From Archivesica marissinica (taxonomy: Eukaryota > Mollusca > Bivalvia > Venerida > Vesicomyidae): DNA of 64,000 nucleotides. Position numbers and translations under genes: made by a program. The notes under the pieces were generated by a model that saw only the letters and a program-made list of their open reading frames with translations, searched no databases and was not told the DNA's origin. Each line of letters begins with the position of its first letter. Position 1 is the stretch's first letter. Shown here piece after piece: positions 38,701 to 47,072 of this stretch. The stretch is taken from assembly GCA_014843695.1 (NCBI GenBank), contig CM026404.1:81042847-81106846 (forward strand). The letters are read 5' to 3'.

Positions 38701-40482
38701 ATGGTACTTTGGTACATGTCTAGTTTTTGTGGCGCCTGAACTAAGATGAAAACTTGTTTTTCAACGAATTTAATGGTGCCAATGTTTAAATACGTTGTTC
38801 ATATATTGTAGGCTATTCATCTGAACCAAAGACCTATTTATATCATGTTTCCTACAGCCATAGCAACGTCCTTCGCCTTTATGTTACCCGTAGCAACGCC
38901 TCCAAATGCTATCGTGTTTTCGTATGGATAGGTCAGAGTTATTGATATGGTAAGTATGTGTTCGTTGCTGTTGTTTATGTTGTTACGTATTGCCGGAATA
39001 ATGTATTGACGTTGTTACATGTATCGTTGATTTTGGATATTTTGTTGTAGAAACACCCGTATGGATTGGCTAGTCTACAGCATGGTTAGCTTACTTATGT
39101 CATGTTTTGACCAGCACTAGATGCCTGGTTAAGTTGCCTTGCTCAATGACAAACTATACCACATCTCTGCTGGAACATCCGGGTATCATATGGGAACCAA
39201 CTATGGTTTCAACTACGTAAATATAATGACCTGGCCATTTCTGGATTCCAGCTCAAGCCTGTATTTCTATGCGTACATCATGCACCAGTGAAAGCTTGGA
39301 ACTCGTTCCATGAAAACAAATGGACACTTTTAATACATTTAATACAAATACATAGCAGTAATTCACATACATTCACAATCGTCCAGAAAATACAGTGGTG
39401 TTCTCCAAATCAGATGTTTCAATGCCATGAAGTAATTTATGAAAACTATGTGGATGGAATACAGTCTACATCCGTTTTGACAAAGTCGGTTATGTCGAAT
39501 TCTCCGGTTATCTCGAAGTCGTATCAAAGTCCCGTTTCAGACACTATCATTTTACATATAACTGTATCTGTTTATATCGAATTTCGTTAAGTCAAACGTC
39601 GGTTATGTCGAAGTATTATGTTCGGTCCGACGGAATTCGACATAACGATGTAGATTGTATATATAAAATCATCGATGCGTGTTCTACTGCTTCATAACTA
39701 ACACATACATTTTCAAATTCAAGTTTCTCTTACTAGAGATCTCATTCTTTATAAATATTATATATTTTTCTTGTAACGAACATTTAGTTTAAACACTATT
39801 TTATTTCAATGAATATACATAATATAATGATCACAATAAGAAAATACATGTAGGATTGAGGAGAAAGCAACTTGCTTATATGGTTACCTCTTTCCTATGT
39901 ACATACATGTAGGATTGAGGAGAAAGCAACTTGCTTATATGGTACCTCTTTCCTATGTACATACATGTAGGATTGAGGAGAAAGCAACTTGCTTATATGG
40001 TTACCTCTTTCCTATGTACATACATGTAGGATTGAGGAGAAAGCAACTTGCTTATATGGTTACCTCTTTCCATGTCCATACATGTAGGATTGGGAGAAAG
40101 CAACTTGCTTATATGGTTACCTCTTTCCTATGTACATACATGTAGGATTGAGGAGAAAGCAACTTGCTTATATGGTTACCTCTTTCCTATGTACATACAT
40201 GTAGGATTGAGGAGAAAGCAACTTGCTTATATGGTTACCTCTTTCCTATGTACATACATGTAGGATTGAGGAGAAAGCAACTTGCTTATATGGTTACCTC
40301 TTTCCTAGAACATTTTATGTAATATATCCATGTTTATATTGTAGATGCTTGCCGGGTTTCTTCTTAACATTATCTGCGTACTAGTGCTGGTCGGTTTCTC
40401 CGAATCACTGGGGAACCTCTTGTTCCAGTTCCACGATGTTTCAACAGAGGTGTTACTCACCTGCAACATCACGGCCACGTGA
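30880..40482 (+). CDS. SLC13-family sodium/anion cotransporter, 3' half (8 exons)
   Basis: Eight exons (30,880-31,011; 31,855-31,941; 33,491-33,595; 34,212-34,303; 35,494-35,606; 36,232-36,393; 38,812-38,949; 40,345-40,482) join with matching phases to 966 coding bases ending at TGA. The protein shows the SLC13/DASS pattern: [11 protein letters not shown] with a membrane helix, [41 protein letters not shown], and the family signature [16 protein letters not shown], then [20 protein letters not shown] and a last helix. Family members carry sulfate, citrate or dicarboxylates with sodium across the plasma membrane; which substrate applies cannot be told. The first half (about 280 residues in the family) is missing at the gap. 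An in-frame TAG lies at 38,929-38,931. Confidence 0.9.
31104..31182 (-). mobile_element. SINE family C tail fragment
   Basis: Minus-strand tail (gtgttttacgtttatttatc then cgtcgcttccggttgcccat) in the intron after exon a. Truncated before the central part. Confidence 0.8.
31444..31680 (+). mobile_element. tRNA-like SINE head split by a family A copy
   Basis: The flanks of the family A insertion join to a tRNA-like sequence: ttcgtggactagttgttaag then gcgtacgcctgcggagcagg and aggtcaaacgttcgaaactc. A-box and B-box motifs are recognisable. I cannot assign the family. Confidence 0.55.
31475..31590 (+). mobile_element. SINE family A, truncated, with 12-bp TSD
   Basis: Plus-strand 3' part of family A, flanked by agttgttaaggc at 31,463-31,474 and 31,591-31,602, inserted within another tRNA-like element. 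Confidence 0.85.
31855..31941 (+). CDS. SLC13 exon b
   Basis: Acceptor catgtttcag; donor gtataa, which is weak. Encodes a polar stretch ([10 protein letters not shown]) and [15 protein letters not shown], the cytoplasmic linker of the family. Phase continues from exon a. Confidence 0.85.
32258..32500 (-). mobile_element. SINE family B
   Basis: Minus-strand copy: tail (ttttacaacgattgcgaagc), middle (gtgggaggaaaccgg) and head with B-box-like gatcgaacccgggttgca on this strand. The A-box end is cut short at gatcgtcgtcg. Confidence 0.8.
32578..32708. repeat. (CAT)n microsatellite
   Basis: About 40 CAT trinucleotides with two aat interruptions (near 32,646 and 32,661), in the SLC13 intron before exon c. 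It produces the artefactual poly-His, poly-Ile and poly-Asp ORFs of this region. Confidence 0.97.
32709..33490 (+). other. intron sequence, nothing recognised
   Basis: Rest of the intron before SLC13 exon c. I see no repeat family member and no gene. Confidence 0.5.
33491..33595 (+). CDS. SLC13 exon c
   Basis: Acceptor ctttttttcag, donor gtaaga. Encodes [20 protein letters not shown] then [15 protein letters not shown], a membrane helix followed by the family motif W(F/I)TRD and the GWGSLF loop. Confidence 0.9.
33659..33925 (-). mobile_element. SINE family E
   Basis: Shows gcgactctccagcaagtatt, the cccgggtagaacctcc block and a tRNA-like head (gtgagattccaacccacagc), as in the copies at 34,330, 36,415 and 41,243. 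It lies just after the exon c donor. Confidence 0.7.
34212..34303 (+). CDS. SLC13 exon d
   Basis: Acceptor tatgccttcag, donor gtaatg. Encodes [20 protein letters not shown] then [10 protein letters not shown], a membrane helix with the family pattern LLFxxPS. Confidence 0.9.
34330..34578 (-). mobile_element. SINE family E
   Basis: Near-complete copy: gtttaaagtcgcaccaacag, gcgactctccagctattatt, then a head with gtgggattcgaacgatacct and an A-box end at ccaaccactcggccacgg. It starts about 25 bases after the exon d donor. Confidence 0.8.
34941..35412 (-). mobile_element. TIR element with internal ~120-bp repeats (copy 1)
   Basis: Lies in the SLC13 intron between exons d and e, opposite in orientation to the copies at 54,100 and 55,627. 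It starts aatcctttccccccatag and ends with ctgtgaaggaaagggtt, an imperfect inverted pair. Inside are three repeats of about 120 bp (ctagtaatatctatggaggt, ggatagatatggtgactact, tatccactgcatgatagcta). No coding sequence. Confidence 0.75.
35494..35606 (+). CDS. SLC13 exon e
   Basis: Acceptor ttatgttgcag, donor gtacca (weak). Encodes [20 protein letters not shown] then [18 protein letters not shown], matching the family segment SW..M..VPWGI.LLLGGGFAL. Confidence 0.9.
35607..36127 (+). other. intron sequence, nothing recognised
   Basis: No repeat family member or gene recognised. A loose internal repetition (cagtttcagctttctgtcga) relates 35,895-35,970 and 35,985-36,060. Confidence 0.4.
36128..36213 (-). 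mobile_element. SINE family C tail abutting exon f
   Basis: Minus-strand tail of family C (ttacgtttatatatcgtcgc, ctaccggttgcccatatgag) ending about 18 bases before the exon f acceptor. Only the pyrimidine tract ttttctcgttttcttccag separates it from the exon. Confidence 0.85.
36232..36393 (+). CDS. SLC13 exon f (signature exon)
   Basis: Encodes [20 protein letters not shown], a membrane helix, and [16 protein letters not shown], the sodium:sulfate symporter family signature with its conserved SNxAT motif. Phase 0 on both sides; donor gtaagt. Confidence 0.93.
36415..36905 (-). mobile_element. SINE family E, split by a family C insertion
   Basis: Left part 36,415-36,584 has gatttaaagtcacaccgtca and the gactctccag block. 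The remainder resumes at about 36,893 with ggaagtcaacggcc. The family C insertion sits between the parts with a 12-bp target-site duplication. Confidence 0.8.
36585..36880 (-). mobile_element. SINE family C, full length, 12-bp TSD
   Basis: Near-complete minus-strand copy: tail, the tggaggatagtgcactgata block, the acgtgcacgg-like block, then a tRNA-like head (gatcgaacctgcgatccc, cagcgtgttaccactgggct). Flanked by gggcatgtgctt at 36,573-36,584 and 36,881-36,892. Confidence 0.92.
37109..37398 (-). mobile_element. SINE family C, near full length
   Basis: Second minus-strand copy in the same intron, with tail, the cacggtgttaagcaacgaca block and head (gatcgaacctgcgatccctg, taaccactggactac). Confidence 0.88.
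37527..38267. repeat. 82-bp minisatellite, partly dimeric
   Basis: About nine units of 82 bp (gtttcccaaatgtcaatgca then atagttattttattacccag, aatatttctaaaacacagta, catctgtattatatataagac). In the 3' half two subtypes alternate (cccagcatat with acgcagtatat; ccaagaatat with acacagtacat), making a 164-bp dimer. The array ends exactly where a family B SINE begins. Confidence 0.92.
38268..38516 (-). mobile_element. SINE family B, full length
   Basis: Best family B copy. Minus-strand head has A-box-like tagcgcaatggttagcgcgc and B-box-like gttcgatcat region; the middle is the complement of ggaggaaaccggagtacccg. Its tail (acgattgcgaagcaagtt, cttatattaaccact) nearly matches the tail of family A. Confidence 0.9.
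38635..38679 (+). mobile_element. SINE family A tail fragment
   Basis: Only the last 45 bases of the family A tail (aagaacttgtttcgcaatcg then agctaaaataaatgtgtata). Confidence 0.75.
38812..38949 (+). CDS. SLC13 exon g, with in-frame TAG
   Basis: Acceptor atatattgtag, donor gtaagt. Encodes [20 protein letters not shown] then [19 protein letters not shown], a stop, and VRVIDM. The family has an aromatic or basic residue where the TAG stands (SYG-x-(V/L)-x-VIDM). The reading frame is otherwise intact and conserved after the stop. Confidence 0.88.
39150..39461 (-). mobile_element. dispersed element, flank of MITE copy 2
   Basis: Complement matches 2,366-2,700 in order (tggccatttctggattccag, atcatatgggaacc). 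With the MITE at 39,462 it forms the second copy of the roughly 500-bp unit. Confidence 0.65.
39462..39658. mobile_element. pogo/Tigger-like MITE (copy 2)
   Basis: TA-flanked, begins cagtctacatccg and ends with the complement-like cataacgatgtagattg. Contains the gttatgtcgaa motifs in both orientations. Opposite orientation to 2,169-2,365. Its first bases also occur in the 38-bp array at 53,182. Confidence 0.75.
39784..40312. mobile_element. dispersed element with 59-bp tandem repeats (copy 1)
   Basis: A unique 5' part (tttagtttaaacactatttt to cacaataagaaaatac) followed by about eight units of 59 bp (atgtaggattgaggagaaag, caacttgcttatatggttac). The same 5' part and repeats occur at 60,027-60,356. 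The array ends near ctttcctag. Lies 30 bases upstream of the last SLC13 exon. Confidence 0.8.
40345..40482 (+). CDS. SLC13 exon h (terminal)
   Basis: Acceptor atattgtag. Encodes [20 protein letters not shown], then a short tail ending in CNITAT and TGA. A final membrane helix followed by an outside tail with an N-x-T glycosylation motif fits the family. Confidence 0.88.
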   Translation: MLAGFLLNIICVLVLVGFSESLGNLLFQFHDVSTEVLLTCNITAT

Positions 40483-40923
40483 TTCCGTGTTGCATTTCAG
40501 TACAACATTATATCTGCTTATGACAGTTTACACGTGTGCTGTATTTTGCTGGTATAATGGCAATGGCACGTGTATAACATTGCACTATTTTATTACATTT
40601 AACTCGCCAAGCTAACCGATGCACTTTCGAAACAAATGCAGACAAGGATATAACGTTTGCTTATTTCGAAATCAAGATACTATACATGTATATATAGATA
40701 GATAGATAGTTTTATTCTGGTAAAAATAGATTATATGTCATAAAACAAATACAAAATCAATGTCAACATAGTACATGTGAGCATTAACGTGCAGAGTAGT
40801 TGACATATAATCAATACCAAGGATAACACAAAAAGAGAGCAACAAAGCTCTCTTATTTCCATTGTGGTCCGTTTCCATTTCCATATATAGATCGTAGACA
40901 GATATTAATTGTATATTATTTTC

Positions 40924-40929
40924 AATAAA
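40924..40929 (+). terminator. candidate polyadenylation signal
   Basis: First AATAAA I find after the SLC13 stop, about 440 bases downstream, in aataaaatcc. It would give a 3' UTR of ordinary length. No transcript evidence. Confidence 0.3.
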
Positions 40930-41242
40930 ATCCCCGTTTAACCATATTGTATTGCCTATATATACATGCATAAAGTTACACAATATTACAAAAAAACGGC
41001 AAACAAACAAATAAAAGCAACTGGGTATGGACACATTGCATTAAGCCCTTCACAGTAATGAATAGTAAACACAGTTATATAACTGGCGACATACAATTGA
41101 TTACATGTACAAACAGTTAATACTCTTAGTAGTTACAATTACATGTACTTGATTTAGGTACGTTTTTGTGGATGCAAATTGTATCTATTCTAAAAGATAA
41201 AGTACAAATATCGTTTTTCACTGGTCACCGTCACCGGTGTCG

Positions 41243-41458
41243 TGTTCGAGTTGCACTTTCGTGGAGCATGACCCCGGATGTCCATCCGAGCAGTGTTGCA
41301 GGCACTGGTTGACACCCGAGTAGAATCACCGACCTAAAATAAGCCAACTGGATAGCTTCCTCACATGTACGAATTCGATACCGCAAGTTGGATTCGAACA
41401 CACAGTGGAGAGGTACAAGTTATTTGAAGTAAGCTACTGTAACCACTCGGCCACGGAA
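41243..41458 (-). mobile_element. SINE family E, diverged
   Basis: Shows ggatgtccatccgagcagtg, the cacccgagtagaatcacc block, and a head with ttggattcgaacacacagtg and taaccactcggccacgg. Confidence 0.7.
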
Positions 41459-42124
41459 GTCACATCAACACTGTTACCATCCTCGCTGACTCGGGGAAAG
41501 CAAATGTATCTACGATAAAGAGAATAAATACAAACACAGTATAATATCGAACTACATTTATCTCTGTAACCTGCATATGCTGCAAACTCATGGAAAACAT
41601 CATCACCAGTTACATATCAAACAACGACATAAGTTATATCCAAGCAACATGGCTTCAGGAAGAGTCGATCCTGTGAAACACAGCTTATAGGATTCACGAC
41701 CGACATGGAAATCGGGCAGCAGACGGACCTCTTGGTGGTGGCTTTCGTCTAAGGCGATCGATACGGTCTAACATAGAGTTTTCAATCACAAGCTGAACCA
41801 TTATGGCATCAACGGATGGACCACCGCAGTTGCTGGATTCAAGCTTTCCCAAGCTGAGGATCCCAGTCATTTGTCCTGGAAGGTGATACTTCAGACATAG
41901 TCAATGTAGAATCCGGTTTCCCCTCAAGGCTCAGTCTGTTCTAATACTGCATAAACGATACCCACACGGTCGTGATCCTGCCGCCCGCTTATTCGTCGAT
42001 GATACCATCGTCTACCTTGCCATTGTAAATAACATCGACTGTGCCAACTTTCAGTAATATCTCGACAAGTAATGAAGCAAATGGAAAATGGCCGTACATC
42101 TGTAATAATGCCCGGCCATATCTA

Positions 42125-42678
42125 CACTGAACCGAATTTCTTAACGCCCACCTAATAAATTGTGAGTTTAGGGTAACGGGTATGTGTATTAGTCCAAATA
42201 TTGGTAGTCTATTGTTATCCACCATACTCTATCAATGTACACTAAGAAAACACCAATTTATTGTCATGGCTGACCAAGCGGAACGGAAGGTTCGAATCCT
42301 AAGTTTTGGCATGAGAACCACGTGCACGGCATGGTGAGTGCTCAATTTGATTGCAATTTATTATATGTGCGACCCGTAACCGGAAAAAACAGAAACTACG
42401 GCGAGAATGACCATTGAGGAACGCGGGCGAGCCGTCGGTATGCTTGATACAGGCACTTCTATCAGACAGGTATGTTCAGTGTTGTAATTAAATTCGATAT
42501 TTCAAGTACATTTTGTAATGAATCATACAATGTCATATTTTAATATCATTCTAAATCATTTCCATCGTGTTTCCATGTTGCACGACTTTTCAACTGACGG
42601 CATTCTACTATGGTCTTTACTTGCTGATTGTCTTCAACTGTTATACATCAGGTGGACGTTTAGAAATTCGGTTCAGTG
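42125..42678 (+). mobile_element. Tc1/mariner-like element with 29-bp TIRs
   Basis: Terminal inverted repeats at 42,125-42,153 (cactgaaccgaatttcttaa...) and 42,650-42,678 match at 27 of 29 positions and are flanked by TA on both sides. Inside, about 42,408-42,480 encodes MTIEERGRAVGMLDTGTSIR, like the helix-turn-helix start of Tc1-type transposases. The catalytic part is absent, so the 554-bp copy is a deletion derivative. Confidence 0.85.
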
Positions 42679-42810
42679 TATCTCTCGAAAGAAAACTACC
42701 GGCTTCATAACCAATAACTTCAATACGTAAAATCTGCAAAATACCTGGGAATCGTCAATAACAGCAAACTTGACTTGGAGGAACACATTACCAACATCAC
42801 AACAAAGCTT

Positions 42811-43046
42811 GTGGAAGTCGTGATAGCGCAGTGGATGCGCGTTCGCTTCAGGTGCGAAAGGTCCGGAGTTCGAGCCCTACTGAAGCCGTTACGATTGTGC
42901 CCTTAGGCAAGGCATTTAAATTCCACGTTGCCTCTTCTCACTCCCTCGTGGCGATGGATTCCATCAGGTATGAGGTCTCGAGAGTGATTTATATAAGTTG
43001 AAATAACTTGATTCGCAATCGAGCTAAAATAAATTTGTATAAACTA
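42811..43046 (+). mobile_element. SINE family A, full length, in the LINE
   Basis: Clear plus-strand copy: head gtggaagtcgtgatagcgca, gtggatgcgcgttcgcttca, B box gagttcgagcccta, central block, and tail to aaataaatttgtat. It splits the LINE between the AKYLGI and MIQDLQ segments. Confidence 0.92.
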
Positions 43047-43385
43047 AACTAACATAGCTAATAGAAACATGAACTGCATACGCATTGTCCCATCCTGCTT
43101 AGTATGGCATATCTACGACGTCACAAGACATCAACAAACTGGAGAAGAGTCAACGTCGAGAGCAGACCCAGTATCGTTGCATGCGATGATCCAAGACCTA
43201 CAATGCACACCACTCATACGAGTCCTGGACAGAAGAACACCTTGGCGACAGATGAAGGCCAGTTCGACTAGTAGTTTTACTGTAAAACATAGACAACAAC
43301 TAAGTCGCAGTCAACAAGACTGACCGCCTATTACCTCCTACACACCATTTACGTCACACAGCAGGCCATACCTGACAAATTCCCC

Positions 43386-43804
43386 CCTGCACTGTATTAA
43401 TTACCGCCAACAGTCATTCTTTCCAAGGCGAGAGGAGGGCCGTAACTAATGTAGTTAAAACCTTTGGCCCAACCGATATGCTTCAACATATATTGACAAT
43501 CCTTGTACAAACAATGTCACAAATCATATAGTATGCTTACTTATATAATGTGTTCATTTGTCTTGTATTGTACAATGTATATATAGAATGAATGCAATAC
43601 AATATTATTAAACTAAATTATTTTCAAGAAACCACCAAGGAGTGGAAAAAGAATTAAAACACACAGATAACTATGTCGTATCTGCACACGAGTAGTGTTT
43701 GTACAGTAACTGTATACGGGGGTAACTCACCAGTTATATCTATCAGTGACATGTCTATTCAGTGACATAGCTAGCTATATCTATATTCTGTTTTATGGAA
43801 CAAC
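43386..43804. other. 5' flank of SLC13-like exon, nothing recognised
   Basis: AT-rich sequence with no repeat family member. It would contain the promoter of the gene starting at 43,805 if that gene is real. Confidence 0.35.
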
Positions 43805-43912
43805 ATGGGAGTTAAAAATTTCTTCGCTGATCTGTATCATATAAAGGACATACTGATCGTTGTTTTGACTCCTATTCTACTGATACCATTTATCGTTGTT
43901 GGAGATAGTTCC
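43805..43912 (+). CDS. second SLC13-like gene, first exon only
   Basis: Encodes MGVKNFFADLYHIKDILIVV then LTPILLIPFIVVGDSS and ends at a gtaagt donor, phase 0. SLC13 proteins start with a short cytoplasmic segment and a first helix of this kind (L(V/I)VxxTPxLLLPL). It lies 3.3 kb after the end of the first SLC13 gene on the same strand, suggesting a tandem paralogue. I could not find its next exon in the remaining 20 kb. Confidence 0.65.
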
Positions 43913-43967
43913 GTAAGTTCAAATTTACACTACAATAAACAACATATTTTTCGTTCACAATTTACAC

Positions 43968-44110
43968 ATGTGTGTTTTACGTGTATTTACCGTCGCTACA
44001 ATGATACAGACAGAGACACATTCCAGAGTCTCCTCTGGTTCTTTTACGTGCACGGTGTACAGCACCGACACGAGACCTCGGTTTAACGTCCCATCTGAAA
44101 GACTGTTAAT
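43968..44110 (-). mobile_element. SINE family C, internally deleted
   Basis: Minus-strand tail start (gtgttttacgtgtatttacc) jumps to the acacattccagagtctcctc block; the middle and head are missing. Confidence 0.8.
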
Positions 44111-44737
44111 AGACACATTTTCAATTAATTCTATATATATGACTGTTTTACTATTAAGTTAATAACTTAATAAATGTTTTCAATATGTGTTACCAAAACT
44201 GACATGCCGTTTAAATTTGCTGTCCTTAGAAAGTTAATCGGGCGGGTACATTGGTGATCTATTCTGGGGATGTTTATATTGTGAGCTACTTGTCAGAGTA
44301 TATATTGTCAGTATCCCTGCCACGTGTGGCCCGGCCCGTATGTGCGCCCCGTCTATGTGTTCTCTTGTTTAATTCCATGGACGGTACGGAATACAAATGA
44401 TGACTGGTCAATATTGTAATATGCATGCCCTCATAAAGATTGTCATGTTGTGGGGATGTAAGCTCTTCTCATAAATAGTTCAACATCTCCACCTACGCCC
44501 CAGATTTTATTACAGAATCAACTGCTGAAGGTACTAGAATATCAAATTTCTCCCATTCTTTTGATGGCGACAACAACTGAAGGCATTGTATGTGAATAAA
44601 TAATTGTCCACATTATGTAGTATGCTTTATGGTATAAGTCCAAAGCAATACTCGTCGAAGATCATCGATAATATCCAAGGTGATGAGTCGTCACTATGTA
44701 AATATTCATTATGAAGATATTTGGAAACAATTTGTTA
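44111..44737. other. no gene recognised
   Basis: AT-rich sequence, presumed intron of the SLC13-like gene. No repeat family seen. Confidence 0.4.
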
Positions 44738-44970
44738 ATGTATACAAATTAATTTTAGCTCGGTTGCGAAACAAGTTATTACAACTTATATTAATCACTC
44801 TCGAGACCTCATTCCTGATTGAATCCATCGCCATGAAGGAGAGAGAAGAGGCATTGTGGAATTTAAATGCCTTGCCTAAGGGCACACTCGTAACGGCTCC
44901 AGTGGGGCTCGAACTCCGGACCATTCGCACCTGAAGCGAAAGTGCATCCACTGCGCTATCACGACTTCCA
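44738..44970 (-). mobile_element. SINE family A, full length
   Basis: Minus-strand copy with tail, central block and intact head (complement of cgcacctgaagcgaaagtgc, atccactgcgctatcacgac). Confidence 0.92.
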
Positions 44971-45043
44971 ATTCAGATTTGTTACTCTCGAGAACCCATC
45001 TGATATCTTCTCGTGTGTGTACGCTACGCATATCTCGTATGCA

Positions 45044-45330
45044 ACAGACGGATCTGTAGTCCAGTGGTTACACGCTGTACTGGTAATCCAGGGATCGCAG
45101 GTTCAGGCCGTCTGACCCTAATAAAATTAACAGTCTTTCAGATGGGACGTTAAACCGTGTCTCGTGTCGGTGCTTTACACCGTGCACGTAAAAGAACCAG
45201 AGGAGACTCTGGAATGGGTATCTGTCTGTATCATTGCACTATCCTCCAAAATCTAAAATGACTAATATCTTCAGGAGGCGTCGCTCATATGGGAAACCGG
45301 TAGCGACGATAAATAAACGTAAAACACACA
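45044..45330 (+). mobile_element. SINE family C, full length (reference copy)
   Basis: Head acggatctgtagtccagtgg with B box region gatcgcaggttcaggcc, middle cttacgtgcacg-like block (ccgtgcacgtaaaagaacca), then gaggcgtcgctcatatggga and the A-rich end. The tail block gctcatatggg(a/c)aaccggtagc is shared with family D. Confidence 0.9.
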
Positions 45331-45670
45331 TTCATCTGAATCGTAGCTTAGAGCTAAGCACATGAAAACAATATACGGTCCATTTAAATACTATATATCC
45401 GAATGTTCTTATACAAACTAATTGCACCGCGCATGTTTGTCATTCGAAACCTGGTTGTGTAATAGAATATACCCTTGCATTTGATACCAAGGGTATGTAG
45501 CTAAAGTACGTTGGTATGCACAGTGACAGTTGTAACATAACCGACAGTGACCGGATTTGCTGTCCTAGTTATGGACACAATAAACTTGATACCAAGTAAC
45601 CACGTTGTATCATTGTCCACATTGGTTTAAACAGTATTTATTCCAATAAATGTACATGTATAACACAAAA
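45331..45670. other. no gene recognised
   Basis: AT-rich sequence without recognised repeats apart from the left flank of the fold-back element that follows. Confidence 0.4.
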
Positions 45671-45671
45671 T

Positions 45672-45760
45672 ATGTTACAAATTACATAAATTGTGAATGG
45701 TATGGATTGGAAAACAAGTTTTCAGTCCAAACCATTCACAATGTATGTAATTTGTAACAT
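45672..45760. mobile_element. 89-bp fold-back element
   Basis: Arms atgttacaaattacataaat... and the near-perfect complement ending ...atgtaatttgtaacat pair over about 35 bases with a loop near ggaaaacaagttttc. The direct repeat ttgtccacattg occurs on both sides (45,614 and 45,763), though not immediately at the left arm. Confidence 0.75.
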
Positions 45761-45866
45761 TTTTGTCCACATTGTATCATAACAAAGTCCATGGTGTATT
45801 GCATTAGCGATATTATCTAAATTAGAATTAATTAATAGAATAACACCACCTATTTACTTAATATAT

Positions 45867-46017
45867 AGGATCTTACATGAGTGGTGGTTTCATACCATAT
45901 TTTACGAAACGAGTATTGGAATTTGCTACTAACTGAGTCTTCTGACTAGCTTTATGGCACAATTCCAAAACGAGTTTCATAAAATATGGTATGGCATCAC
46001 CATGAGGGTAAGATCCT
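45867..46017. mobile_element. 151-bp inverted-repeat MITE
   Basis: Imperfect 57-bp arms: left starts aggatcttacatgagtggtg, right ends catgagggtaagatcct. Shared blocks are aggatcttac, cataccatatttta and tggaatt. About 37 bp lie between. The left arm matches the conserved part of the 62-bp satellite unit at 3,076-7,412 at most positions. Confidence 0.8.
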
Positions 46018-46468
46018 TTTTATCACATTACCACAGTAACAACAACCATAACTATGGAAGAAAAAATACGCTTCTGTTTGCCAGTATATTTTTGAACCTT
46101 ATTACATTAATGTGTATCCGTACGCCGCCGTAGCAAATAGTCCCTGCTAATCAAACATCACGCAAATCATCGACACAATATTTTAATCACTGTATCCTGC
46201 TAGTTCATATTTAGCATTTTATTGATTTAGCAGTTGATTTTCAACAAATAAAGCTTGAATACAAACAACATGTAATGTATATTGCAATCTTTCAATGTCA
46301 CACTGCGATCAATCAGAATCCTTCCAGGTGTTATTAAACGTGTGGTCATACAATTTATGAGATGACTGTATTACACTGAATACAAGCAAAGTTATGTGAT
46401 ATTAGCTTCGAGAATCATAACTATAATTATGTAATTGTAACCAATTATTGACAAAACTACTTCTCAGT
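46018..46468. other. no gene recognised
   Basis: AT-rich sequence, nothing recognised. Confidence 0.4.
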
Positions 46469-46735
46469 TACGTATTCCAGTGGTAACAGGCTGGACTGGT
46501 AATCAAGGCGATTGCAGGTTCGATGCCCTGTCTGACCACAATAAATTTAACAGTCTTTCAGATGTCACTGTAAACCGAGGTCTCGTTTCGGTGCTTTACA
46601 CCGTGCACGTAAAAGAACCAGAGTTGACGTTGGAATGGGTCTCTGTCTGTATCATTGCACTATCCTCTAATATCGTCAGGAGGCGTCGCACAAATGGGTA
46701 ACCGGTAGCGACGATAATAAATAAACGCAAAATAC
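46469..46735 (+). mobile_element. SINE family C, worn
   Basis: Plus-strand copy from the head (ccagtggtaacaggctggac) to the tail (aaccggtagcgacgataata), with a deletion before gtcaggaggcgtcgc. Confidence 0.85.
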
Positions 46736-47072
46736 ATACTAAGACGAAGCATCTTAAAACATAGGCTATCTCTATCAGATAACTTACCTATTAGTTATTG
46801 TCAATACTTATTATTTAAGATAACACCAATTTGTTGACATCAATTGTCCAACATTTACAAGTTAATATCAACTATTAATTAATTTTGATTTATTTTATAT
46901 TATTTATGGAATTCGTGACAGGTGCTGATTGTACTACGTGTTTTACACACTGGGAAACAGTCTTCAATCTTATATATATATAAATCTCCAACATAACCAG
47001 TGACCAATATCATGAACATATCACTATATTCTAAACGTTCACAAGTATTCCTAAAGAAGGACTTATATGTCA
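46736..47072. other. no gene recognised
   Basis: AT-rich sequence before the 36-bp array. Confidence 0.4.

Larger units (their letters stand above)
41555..43385 (+). pseudogene. decayed non-LTR retrotransposon (LINE) ORF2
   Basis: Broken reverse-transcriptase gene read through several frames. Recognisable in order: a segment like ISYIQATW; SGFPQGS, resembling the SGVPQGS motif; LFVDDTIVYLAI, the active-site motif with two Asp; SRKKTTGFITNNFN; AKYLGIVNNSKLD; and MIQDLQCTPLIR. These fit a Jockey/CR1-type enzyme from memory. Stops and frameshifts are frequent. A TA-flanked DNA element (42,125-42,678) and a SINE (42,811-43,046) interrupt it, and the LINE text resumes after each. Confidence 0.8.

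Noticed and set aside
42811..43046. tRNA gene
   Set aside because: A-box and B-box motifs are present, but the sequence continues into the SINE body and tail and lacks a proper cloverleaf. It is a tRNA-derived SINE head.
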